NCBI GenBank assembly: GCA_964035545.1 | Contig: OZ037766.1 | Coordinates: 20,451,767-20,511,766 of the forward strand | Direction: 5' to 3' | From: Bugula neritina | Lineage: Eukaryota > Bryozoa > Gymnolaemata > Cheilostomatida > Bugulidae | Length of the DNA stretch: 60,000 nucleotides | Part shown: piece after piece, positions 1-11,800 of the stretch | How the letters are laid out: each line of letters begins with the position of its first letter | Position numbering within the stretch: the first letter of the stretch is position 1 | Translations under genes and position numbers: made by a program | The notes under the pieces: model-generated | The model's input: the letters and a program-made list of their open reading frames with translations, nothing else | Databases searched by the model: none | Told to the model about the DNA's origin: nothing

Positions 1-187
1 TTGGTCCTGGGTTCAAATTGAAATTAGCCGCCATAACAATATACTTGGTACTTGATGGCCAACGATTTCAAATGGTCGCGTGCCCAAAGCGAAAACAGTC
101 TTCAATTCGAAACTAGCGTGTGCTCGCGGGTCATCTGTTGTATTATTGGTCGGTGTAGAATTCGTAATTTCCTGAATAAAAATTTAA

Positions 188-208
188 CCAATTATGTATC
201 TTGCCACG
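188..208 (+). promoter_or_regulatory. Candidate ER-stress-response-like element upstream of PDI
   Basis: CCAAT at 188-192 is followed after 11 bases by CCACG at 204-208, about 150 bases before the PDI start codon. The known ER stress response element is CCAAT-N9-CCACG, so this copy has the right half-sites but a spacer two bases too long. PDI genes are commonly induced by the unfolded protein response, which is the only reason to single it out. It could be chance. Confidence 0.25.
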
Positions 209-356
209 TTAAGGCCGCAGCCTATAACTAGTCTAGCGGTTACCATTTTTTGTTTACTTTAACTGTGGTTCTTGAAAAAGTCATTCATTCATTCTGATTC
301 AGCAACTTTTTGTTTAAAAATAAGCTGTTCCCGTTGAAATAGTACCTTTCTCAAAT

Positions 357-3300
357 ATGCTGAAGCAGTTTGTTTTAGCAGCAATATTATTTGTTGCTTG
401 TTCTTATGCTGATGAAGCAGAAGTTGCGATTGAAGATGGAGTTCTTGTTTTGACAGAAACTAATTTTGACGAAGTTTTAAAATCTCACGAGTTTATCCTA
501 GTTGAATTTTGTAAGTACATTTCTTCAGTTTTGAGTTTGTTCATTTTTTAAATCATAACCGAATGTATCTAAATGATAATAACTTTAATTTAGTATTAGT
601 ATAATATAAATTATATCACAATCACAATGACAATGGGTATCACTATCAGTATGACATTCACATTGTCATTGTGATAGTGATTGACTATAGTTATAGTAAT
701 ATCAGTAATAAGTATAAGTACAACTGTATAAGTTATTGACTTATCGGTATAGATATAGCTATAATATCAATATGTATAACTATAAGTATAAGTTTAGTAT
801 AAGTACAACTCTAACAGTAACTATTTTACTAAACTTACTATCTCAGATAGTAAGTTTAGTAATATAGTTATAGTTGTACTTATACTAAACTTATACTTAT
901 AGTTATACATATTATAGCTATATCTACTATACATAGTATCGGAATAGTGTATACTGTAAGTGTAACTATATCGTTATCAATATGCTTGAAGTTGAGCAAC
1001 TGCAAGTAAATAAGTTTTTGTTAGTGTTAGCCTTCGTAGTCTTATACTAATACTTATAGGCCATGTCTATAGTTAAATTTGATGACTTTGGTGTTACTCA
1101 CAGTCACTTACAGTTGCTGTTTTATAGTTATATTTAATAATTTAAGTCCAGCACTTAGTGTCTACTATTAGTAGTGGTGGTAGTACAGTGTACTAGTCGT
1201 TGTAGTTATACATAAATTTATTCTAATGTTTGGTCTTTTCATTTCTATGTTGAATTTAATAGTAATAATGGCACTCCTGATCGTTAAAACTTATTTTAAA
1301 ATTTAGATTAAGTCGTTAAATTTCTGCCTAGCTTCTTTACAGTGAAGATTTGGAGTGTAATTGAAAAAACTTACTTTTTTCTGCATATTGCTTAACGCTT
1401 TGGTTATGTAGAAAAAATCACTATAACAGTGTAGGATGTTTACTATCATTGTCGGAGTTTTTTGGTAACAGTTTATTTGAATACAAATTGTTTATTTTAA
1501 TGAATGCATTATTTATAAAAATACTTAAATATATTATGCCTGTTACTAAATATCTAGTTGGAAAGCTTCTTGATTCTAGATGACAGGCTTTGCTGCCATC
1601 AACCCTGTACCGAGTCTTTTGTAAATGAGTGTTTTTGCTAGCCAATCTTCTTACAAACATTTTCCTGTGTTTATTTGTTTCAAAACTACCCTTTATGACT
1701 TATCTTGTTCTTTATGGCAGTTTTCTGTTATATGAACAAAATTTTTGCTAGCTTATAATAATTTTCAGCATTTCATATCAATTAAAAATTAAAAAAAAAG
1801 GTAGCACTACATGAAGTTTTAAAAAGTTTGAAAAAATCTGCTCAGTGTAAGATATACTGAAATTTGTTTGACTTCTGCATTGAGTTGATATGAAAAGTCA
1901 ACCAAAACCACACATGGCTATCTTATCTCAGCTCATTTTTTGTTTTGGATGTTTGCAAAATGAAGGGTAACTTCCATTTGAAAATATATGCCCATTTTTT
2001 ATATTGTAGATGCTCCCTGGTGTGGACATTGTAAGAACTTGGCTCCAGAATATGCTAAAGCAGCCACTCGACTGGCTGAAGAGGAATCTGCTGTTAAACT
2101 AGGAAAAGTTGATGCTACTGTTGAAAAATCTTTGGGGTCACGGTTTGAGGTTCGAGGATATCCAACCCTGAAGTTTTTCAGAGATGGGAAACCTGCTGAT
2201 TATACAGGTATCCAATGGCAAAACCTATGTACTAGCCCCTGAAAATGTTTAAATACTGAATTTTACTTCTATTAGCTTATTTTTAACACCAAGTTTCCTT
2301 TCAGCTGGTCATAAATTAAATGTTGCAGGAAGTTCATTGATTTAGTAATAGGTTGCGCAGTGTGATTCAAGCAGTTACTCAATAAACCTTCCTTGAAGTT
2401 TGTTGCTACAGTGGTACCCTTGCCAGAAAGTAAATATTTGTCATAAATGCCTACGTGTACCACGCCATATTTACGTGCCAGTTTCTGGTTGGTGGAATCT
2501 CAAGCAGACATAAACCTTTCTGTAACTTTAATCTTAATATATGCTGGTTGTTGATTTCCCATTGAATGCACCTAAGTATTTTATACGTGGAGAGATTATC
2601 ACTTGTGACTACCATTAGCATATCTAATGGGATATTCTTATTGGATAGTTTAAAAAGGCTTAGATGATTATCAATTAGGCATAAAAATGTTGCAGTTTTA
2701 CCTTTGTTGCGAAACTACAATCTGTTTGCAAAATGTAGTTCAGATTAGACTTGGGTTCAACGATTTGTATTGTAGGTGGAAGAACTGCTGATACAATTGT
2801 GAGCTGGGTGAAAAAGAAGTCTGGACCACCAGCTATTACTATTTCCTCTAAAGAAGATGTAGAGAAACTAATGGAGAACACTGTTTCTGTTGTTGGCTTC
2901 TTTACTGTAAGCAGCAGTTGTGTAATGTAGTTTTAAGTCTTGTACTTTCTGCTTCCTTTCTGCTTTGTATTATAACACTTTATTTAAACTGATAATCCGA
3001 TTTGTTAGGATTTGGAATCAGAAGCAGTGAAAGCATTTAACAAAGTAGCTGCTGAGAATGATGAAATCATGTTTGGTATTTGTACTGACGAGGCTGTTAA
3101 GAAAGAATACAAGATGGAAAAAGATGGTATGCTTTCCTTTTCTTCTTTTAAGTCTTCAGAAAATATAGAGCAGAGGCATGAAGCAGTTCCTGTTGTTTGT
3201 CTGACAAACTGTGAAAACTTTATAGTAGATTATATAATATTGGTTCTTGCGTTGGCTCTGTGAGATAATGATAAGTTGAGTGTGTCTTGTGATAGGTGTG

Positions 3301-4721
3301 AGTCTATTTAAACACTTTGATGACAAGAGAGCAGACTTGACAGAGGATCTCACAGAAGAGTCTATTGCTGATTTCGTCAACAGAGAGTCTGTGGCTCTTC
3401 TCTCAGAGTTTAGTCAAGAGGTGAGCAAACCTTTATACTCTTGACTCCTATTCACCACCTGTCAATCACCACCTGTCAATCACCTGTTCAGCGGTTCACC
3501 TGTCAACTAGTTACCAGTCACCTGTCAGACTGGTTACCAGTCATCTGTTAATCATGCAGTTACCAGCCATTTGGTAATTGCATACCAGTAATAGTTACTA
3601 AGTTTTGTTGGGGGACAGTTACAATAAAGAACTGATCACACCAATAGTGACCTTTTGTTACTATTAAAAACATTAGGAATAGAATGAAAAAATAAAGCAA
3701 AAACTTAATTTTGTTAGCACTGCATGAACAGCCAATAAGGTCTTCAGCGGTTCAGTCAATGTCTGTTTGTACAACACCAGCTCAACCAAGATGCTATGAT
3801 TAACTAACAGTCCACCATTGTTGGTGTTTTGGCCCCATTCTTACCTGATTTACTATGACCTTAAAGTTAACAGCTGTCTGTTATTGCAAAATATTTTTGT
3901 TCTGGCAAAATATAAAATGTAACTGGTCCTACACCTGAGCTGTTTTATTAAATGCATATTATTATAATTTATATTGAAAAATGTAATTTAGGCTGTTTTC
4001 TAGGAATTTTTTTTATATTTTTCTAGTAAAATACCGGATTGCATCAATAATTAGATAATTTACAATTTGATAAGGAGTCGCCTTTCCAAGTGCTAAATTA
4101 TTGGTTTTGTTGCAATTTTACAACAGATGTCATTTTTAAACTGAATGGTGGACAAAGTTTTCATTAAATAAACAGGTTTACATGTGAGCAGCCAAAAAAT
4201 TCCAATACATTTGAATGATGAAAAAGAGTTCAATGGGAAGTTGCAAGATTACACAGAAAATTCACACTGGTGCTTTCTGTCTTCCTAATGCTGTATACAG
4301 CCATTTAATTGTAAGCTTTAATGTCATTATGTCGTTGCAGCAAATTTAAATTTGCAATAGATGTTGAAGATTTTAGTGTCTTATCAGAAATTTTATTAAG
4401 ATTCCTGATATATTTGTTGTAGGCAGCACAAAAACTGTTTTCCAAGAAAGGTGTTGCATTCTTTTTCCTGGCTATCGGGAAATCCAGTGATGATTATGAA
4501 GCTATCACTGACGCTACCCGTAAAGTAGCCAAGAAACATGCTGGAAAGGTTGTTGCTGTACTCTTGAATACGGAAGATAAGGAGGCCCTGAATGTTATAC
4601 AATACCTTGGCATTGAGGAGAAAGACTACCCAGCATACAGAATTTTCAACTTGGAAAAGGTCGGTACAACCAGTAGTTCTCTCTGTTTGTTGGTACTGCT
4701 GCTACTGCTACCACTACTGTT

Positions 4722-4760
<39 letters not shown>

Positions 4761-4782
4761 GCTACTACTACTGCTACTACTG

Positions 4783-4835
<53 letters not shown>

Positions 4836-6517
4836 GCTACTGCTACTGCTACTACTACTACTACTGCTACTACTACTACCATTATTACTACTACCATTAT
4901 TACTACCACTGCTATTACTCCTATCACTACTACCGCTACTACTGCTGCTGCTACTTAGTAAATTCAAATGTTTATGTGTCTTGATGACATGGTGTACATG
5001 TTTGTTTTTAGTGTTTAGTGTAAGAGCACTTTTGTATATTATTGAACATTGTATAATTTAATATAGAGTTGGTCATCTATTGTTTTATAACAAATCAGAC
5101 CCTGAAATACAGTCCAGAAGATCCGGGTGTCAGTGAAGAAAAAATTGATGCTTTCTTTACCTCATATGTCAATGGTGACCTCAAGCCATTCCTCAAGTCA
5201 GCTGATGTTCCCGACAACTGGGATGCCGAGCCGGTTAAAATTCTGACTGGAAAAAACTTCAAGGAAGTTGCCCTTGATGAGAGCAAGCACGTTTTTGTTG
5301 AATTTTGTGAGTGCAAAGAAGCATTATATAAATACAGACTGACTATACTTCAGAATATCTTCAGTTAGCAGTTCTGAGTTTTTATATTTACGATTTTTAG
5401 AATCCTTTCAAATACCTGTCAGCCGCTGTTGTATGTTTCCTTTAAACTTGTACATCGTGAGATATGTGGCATTTGTCTGTAGAAAATGCAACTCAAATTT
5501 TCTCTAACAAAAGTCCAACAAATGTTGCCTACATGACTTTACTTGCCCATCAACTGACCCAGTAGCTTTCTATGTGTAAAAAACCTTAAAAATTATATAG
5601 TTTGTTATTCTATAACTTTACTTGTGTCTAATTTGCAGATGCTCCCTGGTGTGGACATTGTAAGAAGTTGACCCCAATATGGGAGGACTTGGCCAAAAAG
5701 TTTGAGTCTGTAGAGAATTTGGTCATCGCTAAGATGGACTCCACAGAGAATGAGGTGGAAGAGGTTCAGGTTCAGGGTTTTCCAACTCTTAAATTCTTCC
5801 CTGCGAACTCCGAAGAGGTGATTGACTACCTCTGCAGTATTTAGTTATAATAAAGCAATGTGAAAATAAATTGAAATGACTTTACATATTTTGAGCTACT
5901 TGATAGCAGGAGTGAACTTTTTTAGACAGTTTGACTATGTAGTGATTCATATGAGAAAAATGTTGTTCTTTATCTGGTACCTATATGACTCTGGAACTTC
6001 TATAATGTATTACCTGTTTTTCATTGTTTATAAACAGATCATTGACTACGAAGGAGATCGCTCACTGGATGACTTAGTTAAATTTATTGGTAAGCACGTA
6101 GACCTTCCAGATGAGAAAGAACAAGAAGAAAAGCCCGAAGTACCAAAAGAAGCCACCAAAAAGGTATTTGTGTGATATTTTTGCTGTGTATGTGGATTAG
6201 GTTGCTTTTTCGAGGCATTAAAAATGGCGTTTCAAGGAAGCCAGGCTGTGATAGTTTGATGCTTGAAGTCTATGGACTCAGTAGTTAACAGTTGGAGTTA
6301 CGTGTATATAATAAGATTTATCTTCTCACAAGTGTTTTAACTGAATTAATGCCGGGTATGAGCTAAGAAGGGTAGCCCACACTCATTCCATCACTTATAA
6401 ACTCTGCAATGGCTCCTTAACTTCAGTGCTTATATGTGTAGAAGTTGTTGAAATCATTAACTTTTCTTGTAGGAGGAATCCAAGGAGAAGAAAGATCCCA
6501 AGAAAGATGAGCTGTAA
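357..6517 (+). CDS. P4HB: Protein disulfide isomerase (PDIA1/P4HB type), 10 exons, 506 aa
   Basis: Exons: 357-510, 2010-2207, 2776-2906, 3009-3126, 3296-3420, 4423-4659, 5099-5306, 5639-5817, 6038-6163, 6473-6517. All introns are GT-AG with matching phases, and the exons sum to 1521 nt. The protein forms and rearranges disulfides in the ER lumen; in other animals PDIA1 is also the beta subunit of prolyl 4-hydroxylase. A signal peptide covers about residues 1-18. The first thioredoxin domain has WCGHC with active cysteines C56 and C59, followed by two redox-inactive thioredoxin-like domains. The second catalytic domain has CGHC at 395-398. An acidic/lysine-rich tail ends in the ER retrieval signal KDEL. 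Both active sites sit at the start of an exon, right after an identical VEF-Y splice junction, as expected from the ancient domain duplication. Length is typical of the family. Confidence 0.97.
590..1215. repeat. Degenerate low-complexity block, intron 1 of PDI
   Basis: The block is built from short words such as TTATAG, TAAGTATA, CACTATCA and GTCATTGTGA. They occur in both orientations, so it is strongly self-complementary without being a clean tandem array. It contains the long hairpin at 748-932. Similar word usage recurs at 23640-25090 and 35560-36130. Confidence 0.6.
748..932. repeat. Long imperfect inverted repeat (hairpin, arms about 90 bases)
   Basis: The sequence from about 748 to 843 is repeated as its reverse complement from about 846 to 932. 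It starts with GTATAGATATAGCTATAAT and is mirrored by ATTATAGCTATATCTACTATAC. Small indels interrupt the arms, and the centre is near ACTATCTCAGATAGT. It lies in intron 1 of the PDI gene. Confidence 0.7.
3428..3600. repeat. Cryptic tandem repeats, PDI intron 5
   Basis: Degenerate repeats of words such as CACCTGTCAATCA and GGTTACCAGTCA lie just after the exon 5 donor. The rest of this 1-kb intron (3421-4422) holds nothing recognisable. Confidence 0.5.
4692..4960 (+). repeat. Trinucleotide (CTA/CTG)n microsatellite, PDI intron 6
   Basis: About 270 bases of CTA repeats, with CTG and CCA/TTA interruptions, lie in intron 6 between the exon ending at 4659 and the one starting at 5099. It leaves several reading frames open by repetition (poly-Leu, poly-Tyr, poly-Ser). 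None is a gene. Confidence 0.95.
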
Positions 6518-8838
6518 ACCCACCTGTAGAACATTACATTCTTGCTCTCTATTATTGAGCATCTGTCTTATAGGTCTACTTATTAATTTAAGTTTTTCGT
6601 TTTACTCTTATTCTGTCCACATCTCTCCTTTTCTGTACACTGCATTCGCTAGCATTTCTAGTTATTTTATTGGCTTCTATTTTGTATATAACACAGTCTG
6701 AAATATGACAATAATATTGATTACGCTACACATTTAACAGCATTTTGTGAAGGCAGTATTTTTGTAGATAATTTTGACCAAGTTTTATCTATACCAGATA
6801 TCTCAAAGTTACTTTTGTATTGCCAGTGTTCAAGTAATTATTCTAATACAAATATATCCTGTTTATCAACATGTTTTTACTAAAAGTAGTTGCTATTTCT
6901 GGTACATCATGTGATGTGTTTTTAAAGCCTAACTTCTAGAATCTAGATTTATGAAATAAAGAATCTTCAACAAAATTAATTGTATTTTTAATTAAAATTT
7001 AAAAATAGCAGTATTGCCTGATTCTTAATTTGATCGGAATAATTTTACAACTCACACAGCATAGACAATTTGCAGTTTAAAGAACCAAAAAACATCATTT
7101 TCTGACTCAATTGTTGATTTCTACAATGATTTGTTAAGAAGTTATATTTTTCTGTTGTAAAACATTTCAACAGCTCATTGGATACCGATCAATATTTTAA
7201 AGAAAAATCATGTAATATATCATACCTTAGGTTTTAGTTAACCCAAGTTAGCAAAGATATTTGATGAGTAATATCAAATGCCTGAAACAATTTGATATGG
7301 TATGAAATTGCTATACAGCCAGATTTCATTGCTGAAAAATAAATTGATGTGTCTAGTCTAGAATTGTCACTTGTAAGGTTATGTAGCCTCAGCTTTATTG
7401 CTCATACAAAATGAATATAAAACTGTCAGTAAGCAAAAAGTTGCGTTAATAATAGATTGTGAAAACAAACATTTGCAATGGCATTGAAATACTGTGGTGT
7501 CTGCTAATCAGGGTTAAGCAGTATTTTTGCCTAAATTTTACCCCATGTCCTTTATAGATGTTTGACCATACCTACTTTTAAAAAACTTTAGCAATGCTTT
7601 AAGAATGTGAGCTTTTTAGTCAAAGGATTTTATTGTAGTAGGTTACAGTTGAATTATGTTGTAACTCAACATTGCTTTATATATAACATGTAAGTAAAGA
7701 CCAGCAATAAAACCTGTAGTCATGTAAATGTTGTTGTCTTAGAACACGATAAGTCAGTGAAGTTGTGTTCTCACTTTTCTAGCAATTGGCATGAAGGTTA
7801 ATATTTAAATAGGTGTATTGTCAATGCATCAAGCCATATACTTTACACCAACACTCTTTATAGCAACTCAATTTTCTTTTTTGTACATGATTTGTGACCA
7901 ACATTATGCAAGGCATTGCAGGCTCCAAACTGAGTAACAGCATACAATAATATGCTGTTTATACCATTTAATCTAAGACCAATTACAATTTTATTGCACA
8001 GATGATGATGCAACTTATGAGCAGTTATTGTAGTCAGTGCATCACATATATGTCATTTTCCTTAGCTACAAAACTCCTTTTAGAAATTACACCCTTGATG
8101 CGGTTTTAGTGTACAGCAAGTGTTCTTTCTCATGTGATGTCAATACATCATGTTTGAAATTACATAATGCCATATTTGATCAAAAGCATTTACGATTTAA
8201 AAAGAGCTTTAGGCAACACACAAAAATACTTCAGTGAAAACCAATAAGTATTTATTGGAAAAACTTTTATGTTGATAAATGTATTAGTATTCAATAAAAA
8301 ATTTCTTGAGCAGTTTACTTTATTGCAGACTTTTCTTCCTTTTTCAATAGAAGACAACTCTGTTCAAGCTTTCACTTGATTAGTATTATATACAAAATAA
8401 AAAATGTTAGCTAACCATTGTTACTCCTTTGCTTTTATATAATGTGTTTATACAGTATTAATTCCAATTGATTAATAGTACCATTTTATTTCTCAGAAAG
8501 TAATAAAATGTTCTAGCATTGAACATGATCCCCAATTGATTTTATTTTTGTTGTAATAATAAGCAGCGAGTGCTGTTATTAGTATTCAAAGAACGATAAT
8601 AAATTGTAATTAGTTATTTGAAGGCTATCCAGCAGTGGGGTTAATTGCACTTGCATAACTATGCCTGAGGAACATTGAAATGTGTCAATCATCTATCAGT
8701 TGTAATAGTACAACAGCTACCGTGCTTTTGATGTAATTACATTCATGTCCTGTCATTGAACATGAAGAGAAATCATTTCACTCCCACCATTGGCAGGATA
8801 CACATGTGACTGAAGGATAGTACTTGGTATTAGTTACA
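6518..8838. other. PDI 3' UTR and intergenic spacer
   Basis: A consensus AATAAA at 6955-6960, about 440 bases after the KDEL stop, is a plausible poly(A) signal for PDI. The rest, to the first GPCR exon, is A+T-rich. I see no coding region, RNA gene or clear repeat in it. Confidence 0.5.
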
Positions 8839-11800
8839 ATGCAGGTAACGGCTAGCGGAGAGGGCTATTATGTTTAGTAGAGTGTAGTTTTCTGTATTGA
8901 CTAGATTTAAGCACTTTAACTGAGTTTTGGTTTCATTCTCTGATTTCTGGAATTTGTGGTGCATAGTTACAACAGGTATCTGTTAAATAAGTATGTATTA
9001 GCAGTAATTAGTATCAATTTCAAAATGTAATTTAGATTATGCTGTATTTTTATTCAAAAATTTTTAGGCTTGACTTCTGCAATATCAAAAATTCATTTAA
9101 ACAACAAACTTGTAAATGTTCCAAGTGTGTAGCCTATGCATATAGTTGGTAATCATATGTAAATTATCACTGTAGTATAATGAAACTATATATTGCTAAA
9201 ATTTTTATTTTTTAGAATGTGACTGCAACAGAAATTTTAGATCCCACATCAACAGCCACTGTTGGAAGACGCTGTGTTACATTTAGTTCCATAAATAGCA
9301 CTTCCGGTCTTGTAGATCAATTAGTGTATACCACCAGCTCCTACTCTCAACTCAGTCAGGCCTTGCAAGCTCTCTGGATATTCATTGCAATAGTCGGATT
9401 CATCTTCAACACAGCCCAGATATTCTGGATTATATCCAACTCAAGGAAATCAGTCATAGATGTGTTTATTGTCTCCCTATCAGTAAGTTCAAAGCAGCTA
9501 TTCTACTTCCAACTTAAATGAGGTGTTTTTATAAGTAGCTACAATTTAACATTGTTTATGAAGAAGCAGTTTCACATCACATATGTGGTTAGCATATAAA
9601 TAAACCAACCAATATTCATCATTTTATGGCTGGTCTTCTATGAAATACTAGTCTTAAGTTAAGTTCAAAATCAAGTCTTAAGTCAAGTCCAAGGACAAGT
9701 TTCAAGTAGCATTGAACAGTCCAAGTAGTTTAGAACGTCTGCATTTACTAAAATAATTGTAAAATGTATGTCCTAAAAGTCAGGTTGCTAGATTTTCATG
9801 AATGTCTTTCTTTCGGAAAAAGTAATAGTTTCTCCCCATTAAAACAATAATTGTTTCTTGATCGGGCTGCTTTGCAAGCTTGCAGGCCGCCTGAGTAATG
9901 TTAATTTTACTCCGGACAACCTCTGTAACCACAAAAAAATCAAATTGGTTTCAACCTGATTTATCAATGAAGCAAAGATGTATAAAGATAATTAAGCATA
10001 ATAGTGGTGAGCAGCCCATTGAGATTTGTAGAATTTCCTTGATTTCATTGCACAATCGTTTGCAGACTTGATATTTCAAACACATATGTAACCTCCCTTT
10101 CACGGGTGCAGATTGGGATTATTTGCTGTAGTTACAATTATCTTCCTAGTGACGCTGCTGAAGTATTATTTTATTCTGCCATTTTTCATTGCATCGAGTT
10201 GTGAAACCAACTGTCCCTAAACTGACCCTACTCTGCAATCCCATAGCTGCAACATGATGTTAGCAACTAGAAAGTTTACGTAAAGACAGAGCTGTACATG
10301 GAACTAATTAGATAATCTTGTAAAATTGTTAATTTAGTAAAGAGCGTAAAGTTACTAGGCCCATATTTGCTAATTTACTAATTTTAACTCTTCATTTAGG
10401 TTAGACTATGCAAGTTTGTTTACAGTTGCTAAGCGACAAACTACCTAACACATTCATCCTCCTACTGTTTGTAGCACCAACGCCTATACCTAGCAAATCT
10501 AATGGATAGCCTTAAGCCTTAGGACTTCTAATAATAGGGTGTTGAGGGCCCCAAGATAAATGACAGCTTTTCCGTACTTTGGCTCTGTTTATTAAGAAAA
10601 TTAAGTTAAAGTATCAGTTAGTACTGTGACTAGACACTTATTAGGTTATAGTGCTGAATTGAGCCAATCAGTGATTGTTTTGAGCTACAACTAAGACCGT
10701 GAGACAGCTTTTAATTTAAAAACTTTAGTCTGTTTTTCATAAAAGTTATTTTTCATTGTATCAAATGCACCAGACAAATCAATGGATATGAGTAAATATA
10801 TTACCTAAATTATATTTATTACATTTGCCTAATACATCATAGAATTAGTCCATAAGATAACCATGCACACTATACTCATAAGATATATAGCAATAATGCT
10901 ATACTAACGATAAACATATTATTTTGTTTGCTTGTTTTCCCAGTAATGATTTTAATATGTTTGAGATTAGTTCTTCTTCAATTGCGTTTTAGGGGGTAAA
11001 ATACAACTATATATAACTCTATAATCAAAATTTATTTGTTACATAAATTTCAGATGGAAAAGAAGAAAGTGCAGTATAGCCAGTGATATAGCTGCTTTAA
11101 CGCCACATCTATCAGTTTTCTATAATGCTTTTGAAGCTAAACTCTGCAATTTTATATGTAAAGACCAAACCATTGCTTCCAATCAATAATATAAATTCGA
11201 CTGAATAAGAAACTTCAGTAAACATTATTTCACATGCTTAGCATTATTATGGGTACAAATGAAATATTTTCAGGTAATAGACTTACATACCTGCTGCTTC
11301 AACATCCCATTTCAAGTAGCTGAATTAGTCAACAACTTTGATTGGTCAATATATGGAGATAAGGCTATATTGGCGTGCAAGTTTCATTGGTATTTCAGAC
11401 ACTTCAGCACCATCAGTGGCTCCGTGATGATAGCCCTGATTGCAGTTAGCAGGTAATTTTATAGAAGATATATCACACAATCAACACAGCTCATTACTGA
11501 ATCACTCATATGGTCCAGTAGCATAGCCAGTCTTCAACAATATAAATGTAACTCCCTCTCTGATAGCTGCATTTCTAGTACTAGATTTTATTGCTGCTAT
11601 TTAAGAAAGTTTAAAGGTCAAACACAGCAGAGGAGGGGTAGAGGGGGAAAGGGAGAATGGCTCAAAATCTCAGTCTTTTTTAAAGAATAAATTCAATTTA
11701 CAAAGGGAAAATTTTAATATTTTCACTCAACTTCTCAACTTTAATGAAGGTACAATAATGATGATTCAATCTAGCTGCTGGTTGCATCTATTTTCTTATT

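Noticed and set aside
4564-5061. Poly-Leu, poly-Tyr, poly-Ser and poly-Val open frames
   Set aside because: Produced by the CTA/CTG microsatellite in PDI intron 6; only the first part (to 4659) is real PDI exon.
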